Shown here in pieces: positions 27,369-37,600 of a stretch of 64,000 nucleotides of DNA. Origin of the DNA: Pseudomonadota bacterium (GTDB taxonomy: Bacteria > Pseudomonadota > Gammaproteobacteria > Steroidobacterales > Steroidobacteraceae); assembly GCA_021792755.1 (NCBI GenBank), contig JAJYUA010000022.1:1-64000 (forward strand). Reading direction: 5' to 3'. Numbering within the stretch: the stretch's first letter is position 1; each line of letters begins with the position of its first letter. The notes beneath the pieces were generated by a model that worked only from the letters and a program-made list of their open reading frames with translations, was not told the DNA's origin and made no database searches. Made by a program: the position numbers and the translations under genes.

Positions 27369-27815
27369 ATGTTCTCCATTGCCTCGAGTGCGTCCGACTC
27401 GCTCTTCGATGAGCTGTGGCAGCTGCAGCAACAGGTGGACGAGCTGTTCGGCAGTTGGACTTCCTCCTCCGGAGGCATCCGCTCGCTCCCCCGTGGCAGC
27501 TTTCCGGCGGTAAACATAGGCCACACGCCGGAGCGCGTCGACGTATACCTCTTTGCGCCCGGACTCGACCCGAAGACGCTCGACATCTCGATCCAGCAGA
27601 ACCTGCTCACCGTAACGGGCACGCGTGAGATCCCGACCGAGGAACAGGCGACCTATTATCGCCAGGAGCGCTTCAGCGGCGAGTTCCGCCGCGTGATCGC
27701 CCTGCCCGAGGATATCGACCCGGACCGGGTCCATGCCAAGTATCGGGACGGCGTCGTGCAGATCGGCGTCGAGCGGCGCGAAGCGGCTCGCCCGCGCCAG
27801 ATCGAGATCCACTGA
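27369..27815 (+). CDS. Hsp20/alpha-crystallin small heat-shock protein
   Basis: A 148-residue ATP-independent holdase chaperone. The alpha-crystallin domain (about 45-140) includes FPAVNIGHTPERVDVYLFAP, LLTVTGTRE, FRRVIALPEDID and DGVVQIGVERRE. The C-terminal IxI anchor is IEI at the end (RQIEIH), which mediates oligomer assembly. The N-terminus begins MFSIASSASDSLFDELWQLQ, with the amphipathic helix usual in class A proteins. ATG 27369 follows TGGAGGTGCTCAC. It is the first gene after a sigma32-like promoter, and a second Hsp20 gene follows 21 bases downstream. The gene lies in an islet bounded by the zapE 3' end and its degenerate copy. Confidence 0.9.
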   Translation: MFSIASSASDSLFDELWQLQQQVDELFGSWTSSSGGIRSLPRGSFPAVNIGHTPERVDVYLFAPGLDPKTLDISIQQNLLTVTGTREIPTEEQATYYRQERFSGEFRRVIALPEDIDPDRVHAKYRDGVVQIGVERREAARPRQIEIH

Positions 27816-27836
27816 CCACACCTGGAGGGCGTTCGT

Positions 27837-28259
27837 ATGGCCACGAATACAGAGATCACATCACGGGACTCGAGCGCAGCCGAGCGGCGCGGCGCGGGCA
27901 CGGCCGAGCGGCGCGGCAACGCAGGCGAACCGCCGATCCGACCGCCGGTTGACATCCGGGAGGACGGTGAGGGCATCACGCTGTGCGCCGACATGCCCGG
28001 TGTGTCCAAAGACCGCCTCAACTTGCGAGTCGACGGCAACACGCTGGTTATCGAGGGCACTGCGCGGCTGGAGCTGGCGGAAAACGAGGAAGCACTGTAC
28101 GCCGACGTCCGCTCGAGCGTGTACCAGCGGACGTTCGCATTGAGCGGCGAACTGGAAACCGGCAAGATCGAGGCGACTCTCAAGGATGGGGTGCTGACGG
28201 TGCGTATCCCCAAGCGCCTCGAGCTGCGTCCACGCAAGATCGAGGTTCAGGCCTCCTGA
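27837..28259 (+). CDS. Second Hsp20 small heat-shock protein
   Basis: A 140-residue small heat-shock protein divergent from its upstream neighbour. A disordered, serine-, arginine- and glycine-rich N-terminus (about 1-38) replaces the usual helix. The alpha-crystallin domain follows (PPVDIREDGEGITLCADMPG, LRVDGNTLVIEG, RTFALSGELETGKIEATLKD, GVLTVRIPK), and the C-terminus has the IEV anchor. The class differs from the first copy, so the two may form mixed oligomers; tandem pairs of this kind are common in proteobacteria. ATG 27837 follows TGGAGGGCGTTCGT. Transcription probably ends at the hairpin 14 bases after the stop. Confidence 0.9.
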   Translation: MATNTEITSRDSSAAERRGAGTAERRGNAGEPPIRPPVDIREDGEGITLCADMPGVSKDRLNLRVDGNTLVIEGTARLELAENEEALYADVRSSVYQRTFALSGELETGKIEATLKDGVLTVRIPKRLELRPRKIEVQAS

Positions 28260-28272
28260 CCGGCGGCCCGCG

Positions 28273-28307
28273 CGATTCTGCGGAACGTCGGCCGTTCCGC
28301 AGAATCG
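28273..28307 (+). terminator. Hairpin after the Hsp20 pair
   Basis: A perfect 15-bp stem (CGATTCTGCGGAACG paired with CGTTCCGCAGAATCG) around a five-base loop TCGGC starts 14 bases after the second Hsp20 stop. A long T-run is missing, but the stem is strong enough to act as a terminator or 3' stabiliser. Confidence 0.6.
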
Positions 28308-28555
28308 GCGGCGTGCGTGCCTGCGACTCGCCCAGCCGCTCCGCCGGCCGGACTGGCGGCGGGCATGCTGACAGGCGCCGCGGCGGGTGCGCGGATCGAT
28401 CGCGCGCAGCGCTGCGGCGAGTTGCGAGCCGCCCGGCGCGGGCGGCAGCGGGCTGCGGGGAATCGAGGGGCGGGCGCCGTGAAACCCACGCGGCGCTGCG
28501 CGGTCGAAGCGTGTGGTCCGGCTCGCCGGGAGCCGGTAGATTCAAGGAGGTGCCT

Positions 28556-29083
28556 ATGCGTAAGAAAGTCCTTGCCCTTGCCCTGGCCCTTGCGGGGCTG
28601 GCATTGCCGGCGATGGCGCTGGCAAAGCAACCGGTGCTGATCCGAGTCGACGGGCACGAGGTGCCCGTGCGAGAGGTGGTGCAGGTGATGCACACCGCCG
28701 CAGGGCCGGTGTACGTACGCACCTGGAGCTGGCGCGGGCCGACGGGCGCGGCCACCTTCCAGGTGTCCGAGAGCCGGGGCGCAAGTGCCGCCCTGCCCGC
28801 GTGGGCCATGGCACAGATGGGCGCTCTACGGGCGCAGATGCGGCTGATCGAGGCGGCACTCACCCGGCCGCTGCTGATGCCTTCCTTGCCGGTTCCCACG
28901 GTGTACGGCCAGCCTCTGCTGCTGCCGCTGCCGGGGCAGGTACCGGTCGAGGTGCGCTTTCTGCAGCCGATGATCCGGCTGCGCGCGCTGCCCGTGCCGG
29001 TGCGGGTCTTGGTCGTGCTGCCCTCGCCGACCCCGCACGTGGCGGCGCCGGCGCCGGCGCGCTCTCGCGGTCGGCTCGTCTAG
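28556..29083 (+). CDS. Secreted protein of unknown function in the Hsp20 islet
   Basis: A 175-residue protein with a clear signal peptide (MRKKVLALALALAGLALPAM, cleavage after ALA) and an ideal AAGGAGG ribosome site seven bases before ATG 28556. The mature part starts KQPVLIRVDGHEVPVREVV and is strand-rich. It has a methionine-, alanine- and leucine-rich middle and a proline-rich C-terminal third with repeated LPVP/PVPV steps. It has no cysteines and no recognised family. It lies 296 bases after the Hsp20 pair and before the degenerate zapE tail, so it appears to have arrived with the islet. A periplasmic stress role would be a guess from context only. Confidence 0.65.
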   Translation: MRKKVLALALALAGLALPAMALAKQPVLIRVDGHEVPVREVVQVMHTAAGPVYVRTWSWRGPTGAATFQVSESRGASAALPAWAMAQMGALRAQMRLIEAALTRPLLMPSLPVPTVYGQPLLLPLPGQVPVEVRFLQPMIRLRALPVPVRVLVVLPSPTPHVAAPAPARSRGRLV

Positions 29084-29137
29084 CCCGAACAGGCGCCGGG
29101 CGGCCGTGCGCGGCCGCCCGGCCCGCCGCGGCGCGAC

Positions 29138-29240
29138 TTGTATCACGGCGAGCGCCTGCGGCTCGAGTTGCGAGGCGCCTGGCGGCGCCTCGCCGAGACG
29201 CAGAAGCGCGCACGGCCTCCTGCGCGGGCATCTGCCGTAA
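29138..29240 (+). repeat. Degenerate duplicate of the zapE 3' end
   Basis: This segment matches the last ~103 bases of zapE (26888-26990). Both carry TTGTATC-CGGCGAGCGCCT at the start and GCGCGGGCATCTGCCGTA at the end, and the copy encodes LYHGERLRLELRGAWRRLAE. Similarity is high at both ends and lower in the middle, and a one-base insertion shifts the frame before the stop. Weak similarity extends about 30 bases further upstream. The two copies bracket the Hsp20 islet in direct orientation, as expected of an insertion that restored the target gene's 3' end. Confidence 0.7.
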
Positions 29241-29281
29241 TCCGGCGCAGCCGCCGCCGATATCGGCGGCTGACCTTGGGC

Positions 29282-30484
29282 TCACCGCCCCGCAGTCCGC
29301 CCGTACAGCCGGCCCGCCGGCGACGGCGATCCCGCGCCGGGCTGCCCCCCCTTCGGCGGCTGGTAGACACCGGCCGATCGCGCCACCAGCAGATATTGCC
29401 GGAACACGCGGTTCGTCTCCTCTTCATGCTCGCTGACGGTGGAGCGATCCACCGGATCAAAGAAACACGTAGGGTCTTCCCCCATGTAATCCCCGCCGTG
29501 ATAGAAGGCCATGGCCCGGCATCCCCCGCAGGTATACTGATAACGGCAACGGCCGCAGCGACCCTTGAGGCGGGAGCGATCGGTGATCTCGGCGAAGAAG
29601 GTGCTCGACCCGACCAGCTCGTCAATGGGTTTGTCGCGCACGTTTCCGCCGCTCAGCGCATCCAGCAGCACCGGGCAGGCCGAAACATCCCCCTCCGCGT
29701 TGATGGTGAGCCACGAGCCGACCCAGCAGCCGATCGAGGGATTCTGCGGGACGGTATTGTTGCGAACGCCGCCGGATGCCTGCGCGTGCAGCTCGGGCGA
29801 AAGGAAATACGGCGTGTAGCTCACATATCCGTGCGGATGGCGGCGCAGAGCCGGATGGAAGTACCGCTCCAGATCGTCCCTGTCGAAGGCCATGCCGGAA
29901 AAGCACCCCGCCCCCGACCCGCGCGGCACGAGCGGAGAGCGATTATAGGCGATGTTGTGCCTGACGCAGAATTCGACGGTCTTCTCGAAGCTCCTGGTGT
30001 TGTACTTTCCGATCGTGATGACCACGTGCTGACCGAGCCCGAGCTCGGCGCAGTCCCGCAGCACCTGAACCGTCCGGTCCGACTCGCTGTCGCGGCTCCA
30101 GCGGTTTTCCTCATCTACCGCATTGAGTCCCACCACGATTCTCGCCCGACCCTGCGTCACGTCCCGGATCCTCTCCAGACGCTCTCGGGTGAGCCGCTTG
30201 CAGTTGCTCAGGACGGAACACCTGAAACCGAGATCGACCGTCAGGCGCAGCAGATCCAATGCGTCTCTGCGCAGCAGAAACTCCCCGCCGCTCCATCCCA
30301 TGGTGTGAATCCCGAGGCGGCGCGCGGGCATCATGACCCGGTCCCGGATTTCCTCCAGGGACAACTCCCTTCGAAAGCTCTGTCGCACCCTGTGCGCATC
30401 GTTGCTGCCGGTCATGCACATGGGGCAGCGCAGATTGCACCTTCTCGTCGCCTCGAAGTAAACGACCTGAAACCGATACTGCAC
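29282..30484 (-). CDS. Radical SAM/SPASM domain protein
   Basis: A 400-residue protein. The radical SAM motif CNLRCPMC binds the [4Fe-4S]/SAM cluster (C16, C20, C23 from GTG 30484). A SAM-binding GGE segment (GWSGGEFLL) follows. A C-terminal SPASM domain holds further clusters (GCWVGSWLTINAEGD, SACP, CGRCRYQYTCGGCRA and a final cysteine near DPTCFFDP). SPASM proteins mostly mature ribosomal peptides or act on heme and cofactor precursors. No precursor peptide, protease or exporter was recognised beside it, so the substrate is open. GTG 30484 is preferred because AAAGGAA lies just upstream. The frame extends to 30535 without a better start. It is flanked by the zapE-tail repeat and hrpA. Confidence 0.82.
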   Translation of the reverse strand: MQYRFQVVYFEATRRCNLRCPMCMTGSNDAHRVRQSFRRELSLEEIRDRVMMPARRLGIHTMGWSGGEFLLRRDALDLLRLTVDLGFRCSVLSNCKRLTRERLERIRDVTQGRARIVVGLNAVDEENRWSRDSESDRTVQVLRDCAELGLGQHVVITIGKYNTRSFEKTVEFCVRHNIAYNRSPLVPRGSGAGCFSGMAFDRDDLERYFHPALRRHPHGYVSYTPYFLSPELHAQASGGVRNNTVPQNPSIGCWVGSWLTINAEGDVSACPVLLDALSGGNVRDKPIDELVGSSTFFAEITDRSRLKGRCGRCRYQYTCGGCRAMAFYHGGDYMGEDPTCFFDPVDRSTVSEHEEETNRVFRQYLLVARSAGVYQPPKGGQPGAGSPSPAGRLYGRTAGR

Positions 30485-30644
30485 CGTAGGTTCCTTTCGC
30501 CGCTTGCACGCACAATTTGCCCGGCGTCGGAGCACTCATCAGCGGCTCATGCGCGGCTTATCCACCGCCGATGCCGCGTTGTCAATCCACCGACGAGAGG
30601 CGGCTGAGAAAAGTCAACCCGCGGCGCGTCACCGGCGCGCTGTG

Positions 30645-33600
30645 TCAGCGCGTCTTCGCCTCCGCTCCGGCACGCTCTGCCTGAGCGGTGAGCCGCCGCT
30701 CCGACACGGCGACCGCGGTGCGCAGGTCCTGGGCATAAAACGACACCCGCAACTCCTCGATCATCCAGCGCAGCAGATCGAGCTGCGGGCGCGCACCGGC
30801 GCCGAGGCGATCCGCCTCGAGGCTCTGCCACAGCCGGACAAAGGGCTGGATGCGGGCGGCAAGCTGCGCATCGCGCTTCGCGTCGGCCGGCAGGCGGGCG
30901 AGCCGCCGTGCGAGGGCCTTCAGGTAACGCGGCAGGTAGCCGAACCACGGCCGCGGGGTCGATTCGATGAAATCCGGCCGCAGAAGCGAGGCGAGCTGCG
31001 CATTGACATCCGCGAGAACAGCGGCCAGCGACGCAGAGCGCGCCGTATCGAGCGCCGCGCGCACCGCCCGCCACTCCTTGAACACGGCCTTCGCCGTGTT
31101 CGTCACACGGCCTCCCTCTTCCTCGAGCCTGGCGCGGCCCTGGCGCAGCCGCTCGTTGAAAGTCTCACGGTTGCGCGGCAGCGGCGTCTCCGGCGGCGCA
31201 AAGCAGTCGTGAAAAATGCGCTGGGTCACCGCCTGCGCCAGTGGTTGCGCCAGCTTGAGCCCCCCGCCCGCGAGCACCAGTTCCCGATCCTCTCCCACCC
31301 GCTCCTGCCAGTACTTGACCTGCTGCGGCAGGGCGAGCAGAGCCAGGCGCGTCACGCCGTTGCGCAACAGCGTGTTCGCCGATGCCGGATCGCGCGCTTC
31401 GATCAACGCCACACCGCCCCGACGCTCTTCGAGCGTCGGGAAGACCATCAGGCGCAATCCGTTCCTTTGCACCTGGCGTGTCTCGGACAGCTCGCCGAAA
31501 TCCCACTGGCGGTGCAGCGAGTCCGCCGCCGGCAAAGGACCCGTGGCCGCCAGTGCAGCCGCCCTCGGGCGCATCTTGCGCCTGAGCGCCGTGACATCCC
31601 GACCCTCCGCCACCACCTCGTCGTGCGCGTCCACCAGCCGAATATTCATGCGCAGGTGATCCGGCAGCGGCAGCGCCGCGAGCTCCGCGGCGCTCACGGG
31701 CGTGCCGGTCCGCCGAGAGACCCAGTGCGCCAGTCCTGCGTAAAAGCCCGGCAGCGCGCGCTCCCCGACCGCGGCCAGTTCCTCGAGCGCCTGCCGGGCG
31801 TGCTCGGGCACCGGCACCAGGCGCTTGCGCTCGCTCTTGGGCAGCTGCCGCATTACCGCAATGATTTTCTCCAGCCGCCAGCCCGGCACGAGCCACTCGA
31901 GGCGATCGGCATCGAGCGTCTCGAGCAGCAGGTCGGGCACGATGAGCGTGATGCCGTCGTCCGGCTCCCCCGGCTCGAAGCGATAGCGCAGAGCCAGGCG
32001 GTTGGCGCCGACTTCGAGCTCCTCGGGAAAGCGGCTTTCATCGACTTCCGCCGCCTCACGCAACATCAGATCCGTCCGCGACATGTGCAGGACTTTCGGC
32101 TCGCGACGCTCGGCCTGCGCCCGCCAGCGCTCGAAGGCCGCGATGGAGCTCACCCGCTCCGGAATCCTTGCCGCGTAGAACTCGATCTGCCGCTGCTCGC
32201 TGGCAAGAATGTCGCGGCGGCGCAGCTTCGCTTCGAGCCGCTCCACCTGCCCGCGCAGCTCGCGATTGGCCTCGAGGAACGCCCCGCTCACTGCCTCACG
32301 CGGCGGCCCCTGCCCGGGATCGATCAGCACTTCGCGGATGAAGATCTCCCGCGCCTCCTTCGGGGCGACCCGCCCGTAGTCGATGCGCCGCCGCGATGCC
32401 AGCGTCAGTCCGAAGAGCGATACGCTCTCGAGCGCGCCCACGAACCCGCGCCGCTGCACCCAGTGCGGCTCGCTGTAACTGTGTTTGAGAAGGTGCCTCG
32501 CCGCCCGCTCGATCCAGACCGGGTCGACCACGGCCACCATGCGCGCGTAAAGCCGCGTCGTCTCGATGAGACTGCCGGCGACGACCCACTTCGGCGGCTT
32601 GGCGGCAAGCGGCGTGCCCGGTGCGATCACGAAGCGCATGCCGCGCGGCCCCTCGTACTCGCGCCGCTCATCGAGCATTCCGATCGAGCCCAGAAAGCCG
32701 GTGAGGATGGCCTGGTGCAGCTCGGCATACGCGGCAGGCAGCTGATTCGGCCGCAGATCGAGCTCGCGCACACTCTGGGCGAGCTGCGCGTGCAGATCCT
32801 GCCACTCGCGCATTCGCAAAAACGACAGCAAGTGCTCCCGGCACCACCTGCGCAGCTGATTGCCCGACAGGGCATCGGCCTGCTCCCCGAACGCCCGCCA
32901 GAGATTGAGCACCGTCAGAAAATCGGAGCGCGGGTCGCAGAACAAGGCATGTTTCTGGTCGGCTTGGCTCTGCCTGTCGGCCGGCCGCTCGCGAGGATCC
33001 TGGGCCTCGAGAAACGCGGCGATGATGAGCATCTCGGCGAGGCAGCCGAGGCGGGAGGCCGCCAGCAGCATCCGTCCGAGCCGCGGATCGACCGGCACGG
33101 CGGCGATCTGTCGGCCGAGGCGGGTCACCCGCCGATCGCTCATCGCCTCGAGCTCCTCGAGCAAACGAACCCCGTCATTGATCAACCGGGTATCGGGCGG
33201 ATCGAGGAACGCAAATCGCTCGGGCTCGCCGAGCTCGAGCGCCGCCATGCGCAGGATCACGCTCGCAAGGGTGGTACGCAGCACTTCCGGCGGCGTGTAT
33301 GCTTCGCGCGCCTCGAAGTCTTCCTGCGAGTACAGACGGATGCAGATCCCCTCGGCCTCGCGGCCGCAGCGGCCCTTGCGCTGATCGGCGCTCGCCTTGG
33401 AAACGGGCTCGATGTGCAGACGCTGCACCTTGGCGCGCGCGCTGTAGCGGCTGATGCGCGCAAGCCCGGAGTCGATGACGTGGCGGATGCCCGGCACGGT
33501 GAGGGACGTCTCGGCGACGTTGGTCGAGAGAATCACCCGCCGCTGCGTGTGCTTCTGGAAGATCCGAGCCTGGTCCGAGGCCGAGAGCCGCGCGTAAAGC

Positions 33601-34418
33601 GGCAGGATCTCGGTGTTCTGCAGGCGGGCCCTGCCCAGGACATCGGCCGCCTCGCGAATATGCTTCTCCCCGGGCAGGAAAACCAGGATGTCCGCGCCGG
33701 GAAGGCCGCCGGCATCGAGCACCCGTACCGCCTCGAGGATCCCCTCCGGAAGCGACAGTTCCGCGGCCTCTTCGTCTTCGGCGGTGAGCGGGCGATAGCG
33801 CACCTCGACCGGATGGCTGCGGCCCGAGACTTCGATGACCGGCGCGCCGCCGAAGAACTGCGCGAACCTGCCCGGATCGATGGTGGCCGAGGTCACGATG
33901 AGTTTCAGCTCAGGCCTGCGGGGAAGCAGGCCCTTCAAAACGCCCAGCAACAGATCGATGTTGAGACTGCGCTCGTGCGCCTCGTCGATGATCAGCGTGT
34001 CGTAGCGGCGAAGTTCCCGGTCGCTCTCCAGTTCCTTCAGCAGGATCCCGTCGGTCATCAGCTTCACGCGGCAACCTGGGCCGACGCGGTCCGCGAATCG
34101 GACCTGGTAGCCCACGGCGCCGCCCACGGTGGTCGCGAGTTCCTCGGCAAGGCGCATCGCCAGCGCCCGCGCCGCGATGCGCCGCGGCTGGGTGTGGCCG
34201 ATCAGACCGGCGGCGCCGCGGCCGGCCGAAAGGCACAGCTTTGGCAGCTGGGTGGACTTGCCCGAGCCGGTCGCGCCGCACACGACGATGACCGGATGGC
34301 GCGCGAGCGCCTCGATGATCTCCTGGCGATGCGCGCTGATCGGCAGCGCCGGATCATGATCGAGCCGGATCGGCAGGACGGGTGTGGAGGTGCGCGGGGC
34401 GCGGCTGCGAGCCTGCAT
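30645..34418 (-). CDS. hrpA: ATP-dependent RNA helicase HrpA
   Basis: A 1257-residue DEAH-box helicase close to the 1300 residues of E. coli HrpA. Motif I is GATGSGKST (48-56), motif II DEAH lies in LIIDEAHERS, and motif III is SATID. Motif VI lies in QRKGRCGREAEG (QRxGRxGR). HA2 and OB domains and the long DUF3418 C-terminal region follow. HrpA rescues stalled ribosomes on mRNA in E. coli by splitting collided ribosomes. The frame is open far upstream of 34418, but the helicase core begins shortly after this ATG. It is divergent from the glutamate dehydrogenase gene with a 183-base gap. The whole coding strand has a long antisense open frame, an artefact of high GC. Confidence 0.93.
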   Translation of the reverse strand: MQARSRAPRTSTPVLPIRLDHDPALPISAHRQEIIEALARHPVIVVCGATGSGKSTQLPKLCLSAGRGAAGLIGHTQPRRIAARALAMRLAEELATTVGGAVGYQVRFADRVGPGCRVKLMTDGILLKELESDRELRRYDTLIIDEAHERSLNIDLLLGVLKGLLPRRPELKLIVTSATIDPGRFAQFFGGAPVIEVSGRSHPVEVRYRPLTAEDEEAAELSLPEGILEAVRVLDAGGLPGADILVFLPGEKHIREAADVLGRARLQNTEILPLYARLSASDQARIFQKHTQRRVILSTNVAETSLTVPGIRHVIDSGLARISRYSARAKVQRLHIEPVSKASADQRKGRCGREAEGICIRLYSQEDFEAREAYTPPEVLRTTLASVILRMAALELGEPERFAFLDPPDTRLINDGVRLLEELEAMSDRRVTRLGRQIAAVPVDPRLGRMLLAASRLGCLAEMLIIAAFLEAQDPRERPADRQSQADQKHALFCDPRSDFLTVLNLWRAFGEQADALSGNQLRRWCREHLLSFLRMREWQDLHAQLAQSVRELDLRPNQLPAAYAELHQAILTGFLGSIGMLDERREYEGPRGMRFVIAPGTPLAAKPPKWVVAGSLIETTRLYARMVAVVDPVWIERAARHLLKHSYSEPHWVQRRGFVGALESVSLFGLTLASRRRIDYGRVAPKEAREIFIREVLIDPGQGPPREAVSGAFLEANRELRGQVERLEAKLRRRDILASEQRQIEFYAARIPERVSSIAAFERWRAQAERREPKVLHMSRTDLMLREAAEVDESRFPEELEVGANRLALRYRFEPGEPDDGITLIVPDLLLETLDADRLEWLVPGWRLEKIIAVMRQLPKSERKRLVPVPEHARQALEELAAVGERALPGFYAGLAHWVSRRTGTPVSAAELAALPLPDHLRMNIRLVDAHDEVVAEGRDVTALRRKMRPRAAALAATGPLPAADSLHRQWDFGELSETRQVQRNGLRLMVFPTLEERRGGVALIEARDPASANTLLRNGVTRLALLALPQQVKYWQERVGEDRELVLAGGGLKLAQPLAQAVTQRIFHDCFAPPETPLPRNRETFNERLRQGRARLEEEGGRVTNTAKAVFKEWRAVRAALDTARSASLAAVLADVNAQLASLLRPDFIESTPRPWFGYLPRYLKALARRLARLPADAKRDAQLAARIQPFVRLWQSLEADRLGAGARPQLDLLRWMIEELRVSFYAQDLRTAVAVSERRLTAQAERAGAEAKTR

Positions 34419-34584
34419 GCAGGGAGCATAAAGCACCGCGCATCGACGGCAAGCGTCCGAGGCCACCCGCCGCGCGGCCGCGCTGCGAGCACTGTCGTGT
34501 GCGCAACCATTATGCCTTCGCCGCCGCCGCCGCTGCCGCTGCCGCGCACAACCGCCTCGCGCAGACGTTCCTCGCACAGACAGA

Positions 34585-34590
34585 TATAAT
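34585..34590 (+). promoter_or_regulatory. Minus-10 element of the glutamate dehydrogenase gene
   Basis: A perfect TATAAT hexamer ends 11 bases before ATG 34602, with only a weak -35. Transcription should start around 34597, so the messenger would have a leader of about five bases and no Shine-Dalgarno sequence. Confidence 0.5.
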
Positions 34591-34601
34591 CGCGCGCCAC
34601 C

Positions 34602-37600
34602 ATGCATGACCCATCCTCGTCGGCCGGTGAGAACCGGCTTCTTCGCAGCATCCCTGCCGCGCGGCTCGCGCTCATCGACCGGATCGCGCGCGTGCGCCTG
34701 TCCCAAGGCAAGCCCGAGCTGAACCGGCAGTTCCTGCGCAGCTACTTCCGCGGCGTGGGTGAAGAAGACCTCGCCTCGCGCGCCCCGGCGGCGCTCGCCA
34801 ATGCGGCCCGGTGCCACCTCGCGTTCGGGATTGAGCGCAAGGCCAACCAGTCCCTGGTCCGCGTCTTCAATCCGGACCTGCACCGCGAGGGCTTCGAGTC
34901 TGCACACACCCTCGTGCAGATCGTCACGGACGATCGGCCGTTTCTCGTCGACTCCGTCGGGCTCATCTTCGGGCGTGCCGCCATCGCCGTCCATCTCGTC
35001 GTGCATCCGGTGCTCGACGTGCGCCGCGACCGCCGTGGACGGATCAGCGGCTTCGGCACCAACGGGACGCAGAGCCACCGGAACGAGTCCTGGGAGATGT
35101 ACGAGATCGACCGGCAGACCGACCCGCAAGTGCTGCAGCGGCTGCGCCGGGACATCGAGGCTACGCTCGACGATGTGCGGGCCGCGGTGGACGACTGGGA
35201 CCTGATGCGCGAGCGGGCCCGCTGCATCGTGGCGGACCTGGAGCGCAGCCCCCTGCCGGTGCCGGTCGAGGAAATCAGCGAAGCGCGCCAGCTGCTCGAA
35301 TGGATGGAGCAGCGTCATTTCGTCTTCCTGGGCTACCGGCAGTATCGCCTCGAGCGCAGCAGCCGTCAGGATGTCCTGAAATCCCAGCCGAGCACCGGGC
35401 TCGGGATCCTCAGACCCCGTCAGGGCGAGCGCCCGACCGCGACGGCGCTCAAGGGCGAGATCCGCGATCGAGCGCGCGAGCCGCAGCTGCTGGTGCTCAC
35501 CAAGGCCAATTCCGTCGCCACGGTCCACCGCGCCGAGTACCTCGACTACGTGGGCGTGAAGACCTTCGATGCAAACGGGCTCGTCGACGGCGAGCATCGC
35601 TTCCTCGGCCTGTGGACCTCGGCGGCCTATCACCGCAGTCCGCGCGACATCCCGGTGCTGCGTCACAAGGTCGAGCGCGTCATCCAGTACTTCGGCCTCG
35701 ACCCCCAGAGCCACGACGGCAAGGCGGTGCTCAACGTGCTGGAGACCTATCCGCGCGATGAGCTGTTCCAGGCCAGTACCGAGGACCTCGTGCGCATCTC
35801 CCGCGGGGTCGTCAACCTATACGAGCGGCGCACCGTGAGGCTGCTCGTCCGGCGCGATCCGTATCATCGATACTATTCCTGCCTGGTGTACGTGCCCCGC
35901 GACCGCTACAACACCGATGTCAGGCAGCGCATCGAGCAGATCGTACTCCAGGGCTTCGGGGGCAAATCCGTCGAGAGCCAGGTGCAGATCTCCGGCTCAA
36001 ACCACGCACGCGTGCACGTCGTCGTGCGCACCGACCCGGCGGAGCACCGCAAGGTCGACTTCGCCTCGATCGAGCAGCGGATCGCGCAGGCAACCCTGAC
36101 TTGGGCCGACCATCTGCAGGAGCTGCTGGTCGCACGAGCGGGCGAGGCGACCGGACTTGCGCTCATGAGCCGATACCGGCACGCGTTCCCGCTGGCCTAC
36201 CAGGACAACGTCGTGCCTGCGGACACCCCGGCCGATATCGAGGACCTGGAAAGGCTGCGTGCCGAGCCGTACACACGGCGCCTGAACCTGCACCGGGCGG
36301 CCGGCCAGAGCTCCGCGGGCATGCACCTGAAGATCGTCAAGCGCGGCGAGCCGGTGCCGATCTCGGACCTGCTGCCCATGCTGGAGAACTTCGGCCTGCG
36401 GGTGATCGCCGAACGGCCGTACGAGCTCGCCTGGCCGGAGGGCGGCGCCGCCTGGATCCAGGACTTCGAGCTCGAGCACCGCGAGGGCCGCGCAATCGAT
36501 ATTGCGCGCATCGAGGCGCGATTCAAGGAGGCACTCACCGCCGGCTGGAGCGGCGAGGCCGAGAGCGACGGCTTCAACCGCCTGCTGTTCAGCGCCGATC
36601 TCTCGGCACGCCAGATCCTGGTGCTGCGCGCCTACTGCCGCTACCTTCTGCAGACCGGCGTGCCGTTCAGCCAGGCTTACATGGAGCTCACGCTCGGGGC
36701 CAACCCGGCGCTCGCCAACGCGCTGGTCCGTCTCTTCGAGGCCCGCTTCGATCCGGCAAAGGCGCATCCGGCTCGCGCGTCCGAGCAGACCGCCAAGCAA
36801 CTGGTGACGCAGATGCGCACCGGGCTCGACGCAGTGGCGAGCCTCGATGAGGACCGGATCCTGCGCGCCTACCTGGGGCTCGTGCAGGCAACGCTGCGGA
36901 CCAATTTCTACCGCCGCGGCCCGGACGGCGCCCCGCCGCCGTACCTGTCGTTCAAGCTCGACCCGGCGGCCATTGCCGAGCTGCCGCTGCCGAGACCCAA
37001 GTACGAGATCTTCGTCTACAGTCCGCGGGTCGAGGGCGTGCACCTGCGCATGGGGGAGGTGGCGCGGGGCGGCATCCGCTGGTCCGATCGCCGCGAGGAT
37101 TTCCGCACGGAGATCCTGGGCCTCATGAAGGCCCAGAACGTGAAGAACACCCTGATCGTGCCGGTCGGCGCCAAGGGCGGCTTCGTGCCGAAGCGCCTGC
37201 CGCAGGGTCCTCGCGAGGAGGTGCAGGCCGAGGTCGTGGCCTGCTACCAGATCTTCATCCGCGGCTTGTTGGACCTGACGGACAACATCGTTGCCGGACA
37301 AATCGTGCCGCCGCCGCAGGTGATGCGCCACGATCGCAATGACCCGTACCTGGTCGTGGCCGCCGACAAGGGCACCGCGACGTTCTCGGACACCGCCAAC
37401 GCGCTTGCGGCCGAATACGGTTTCTGGCTCGGCGATGCGTTCGCCTCGGGGGGCTCGGCCGGCTACGACCACAAGGGTCTCGCGATCACCGCCCGCGGGG
37501 CGTGGGAGTGCGTGAAGCGCCACTTCCGCGAGATCGGCACCGATATCCAGAAAACCGACTTCACCGTCACAGGCATCGGCGACATGTCGGGCGATGTGTT

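Noticed and set aside
30504-34589. A 1361-codon plus-strand open frame opposite hrpA
   Set aside because: Shadow of hrpA on the complementary strand with no ribosome site or recognisable domain.
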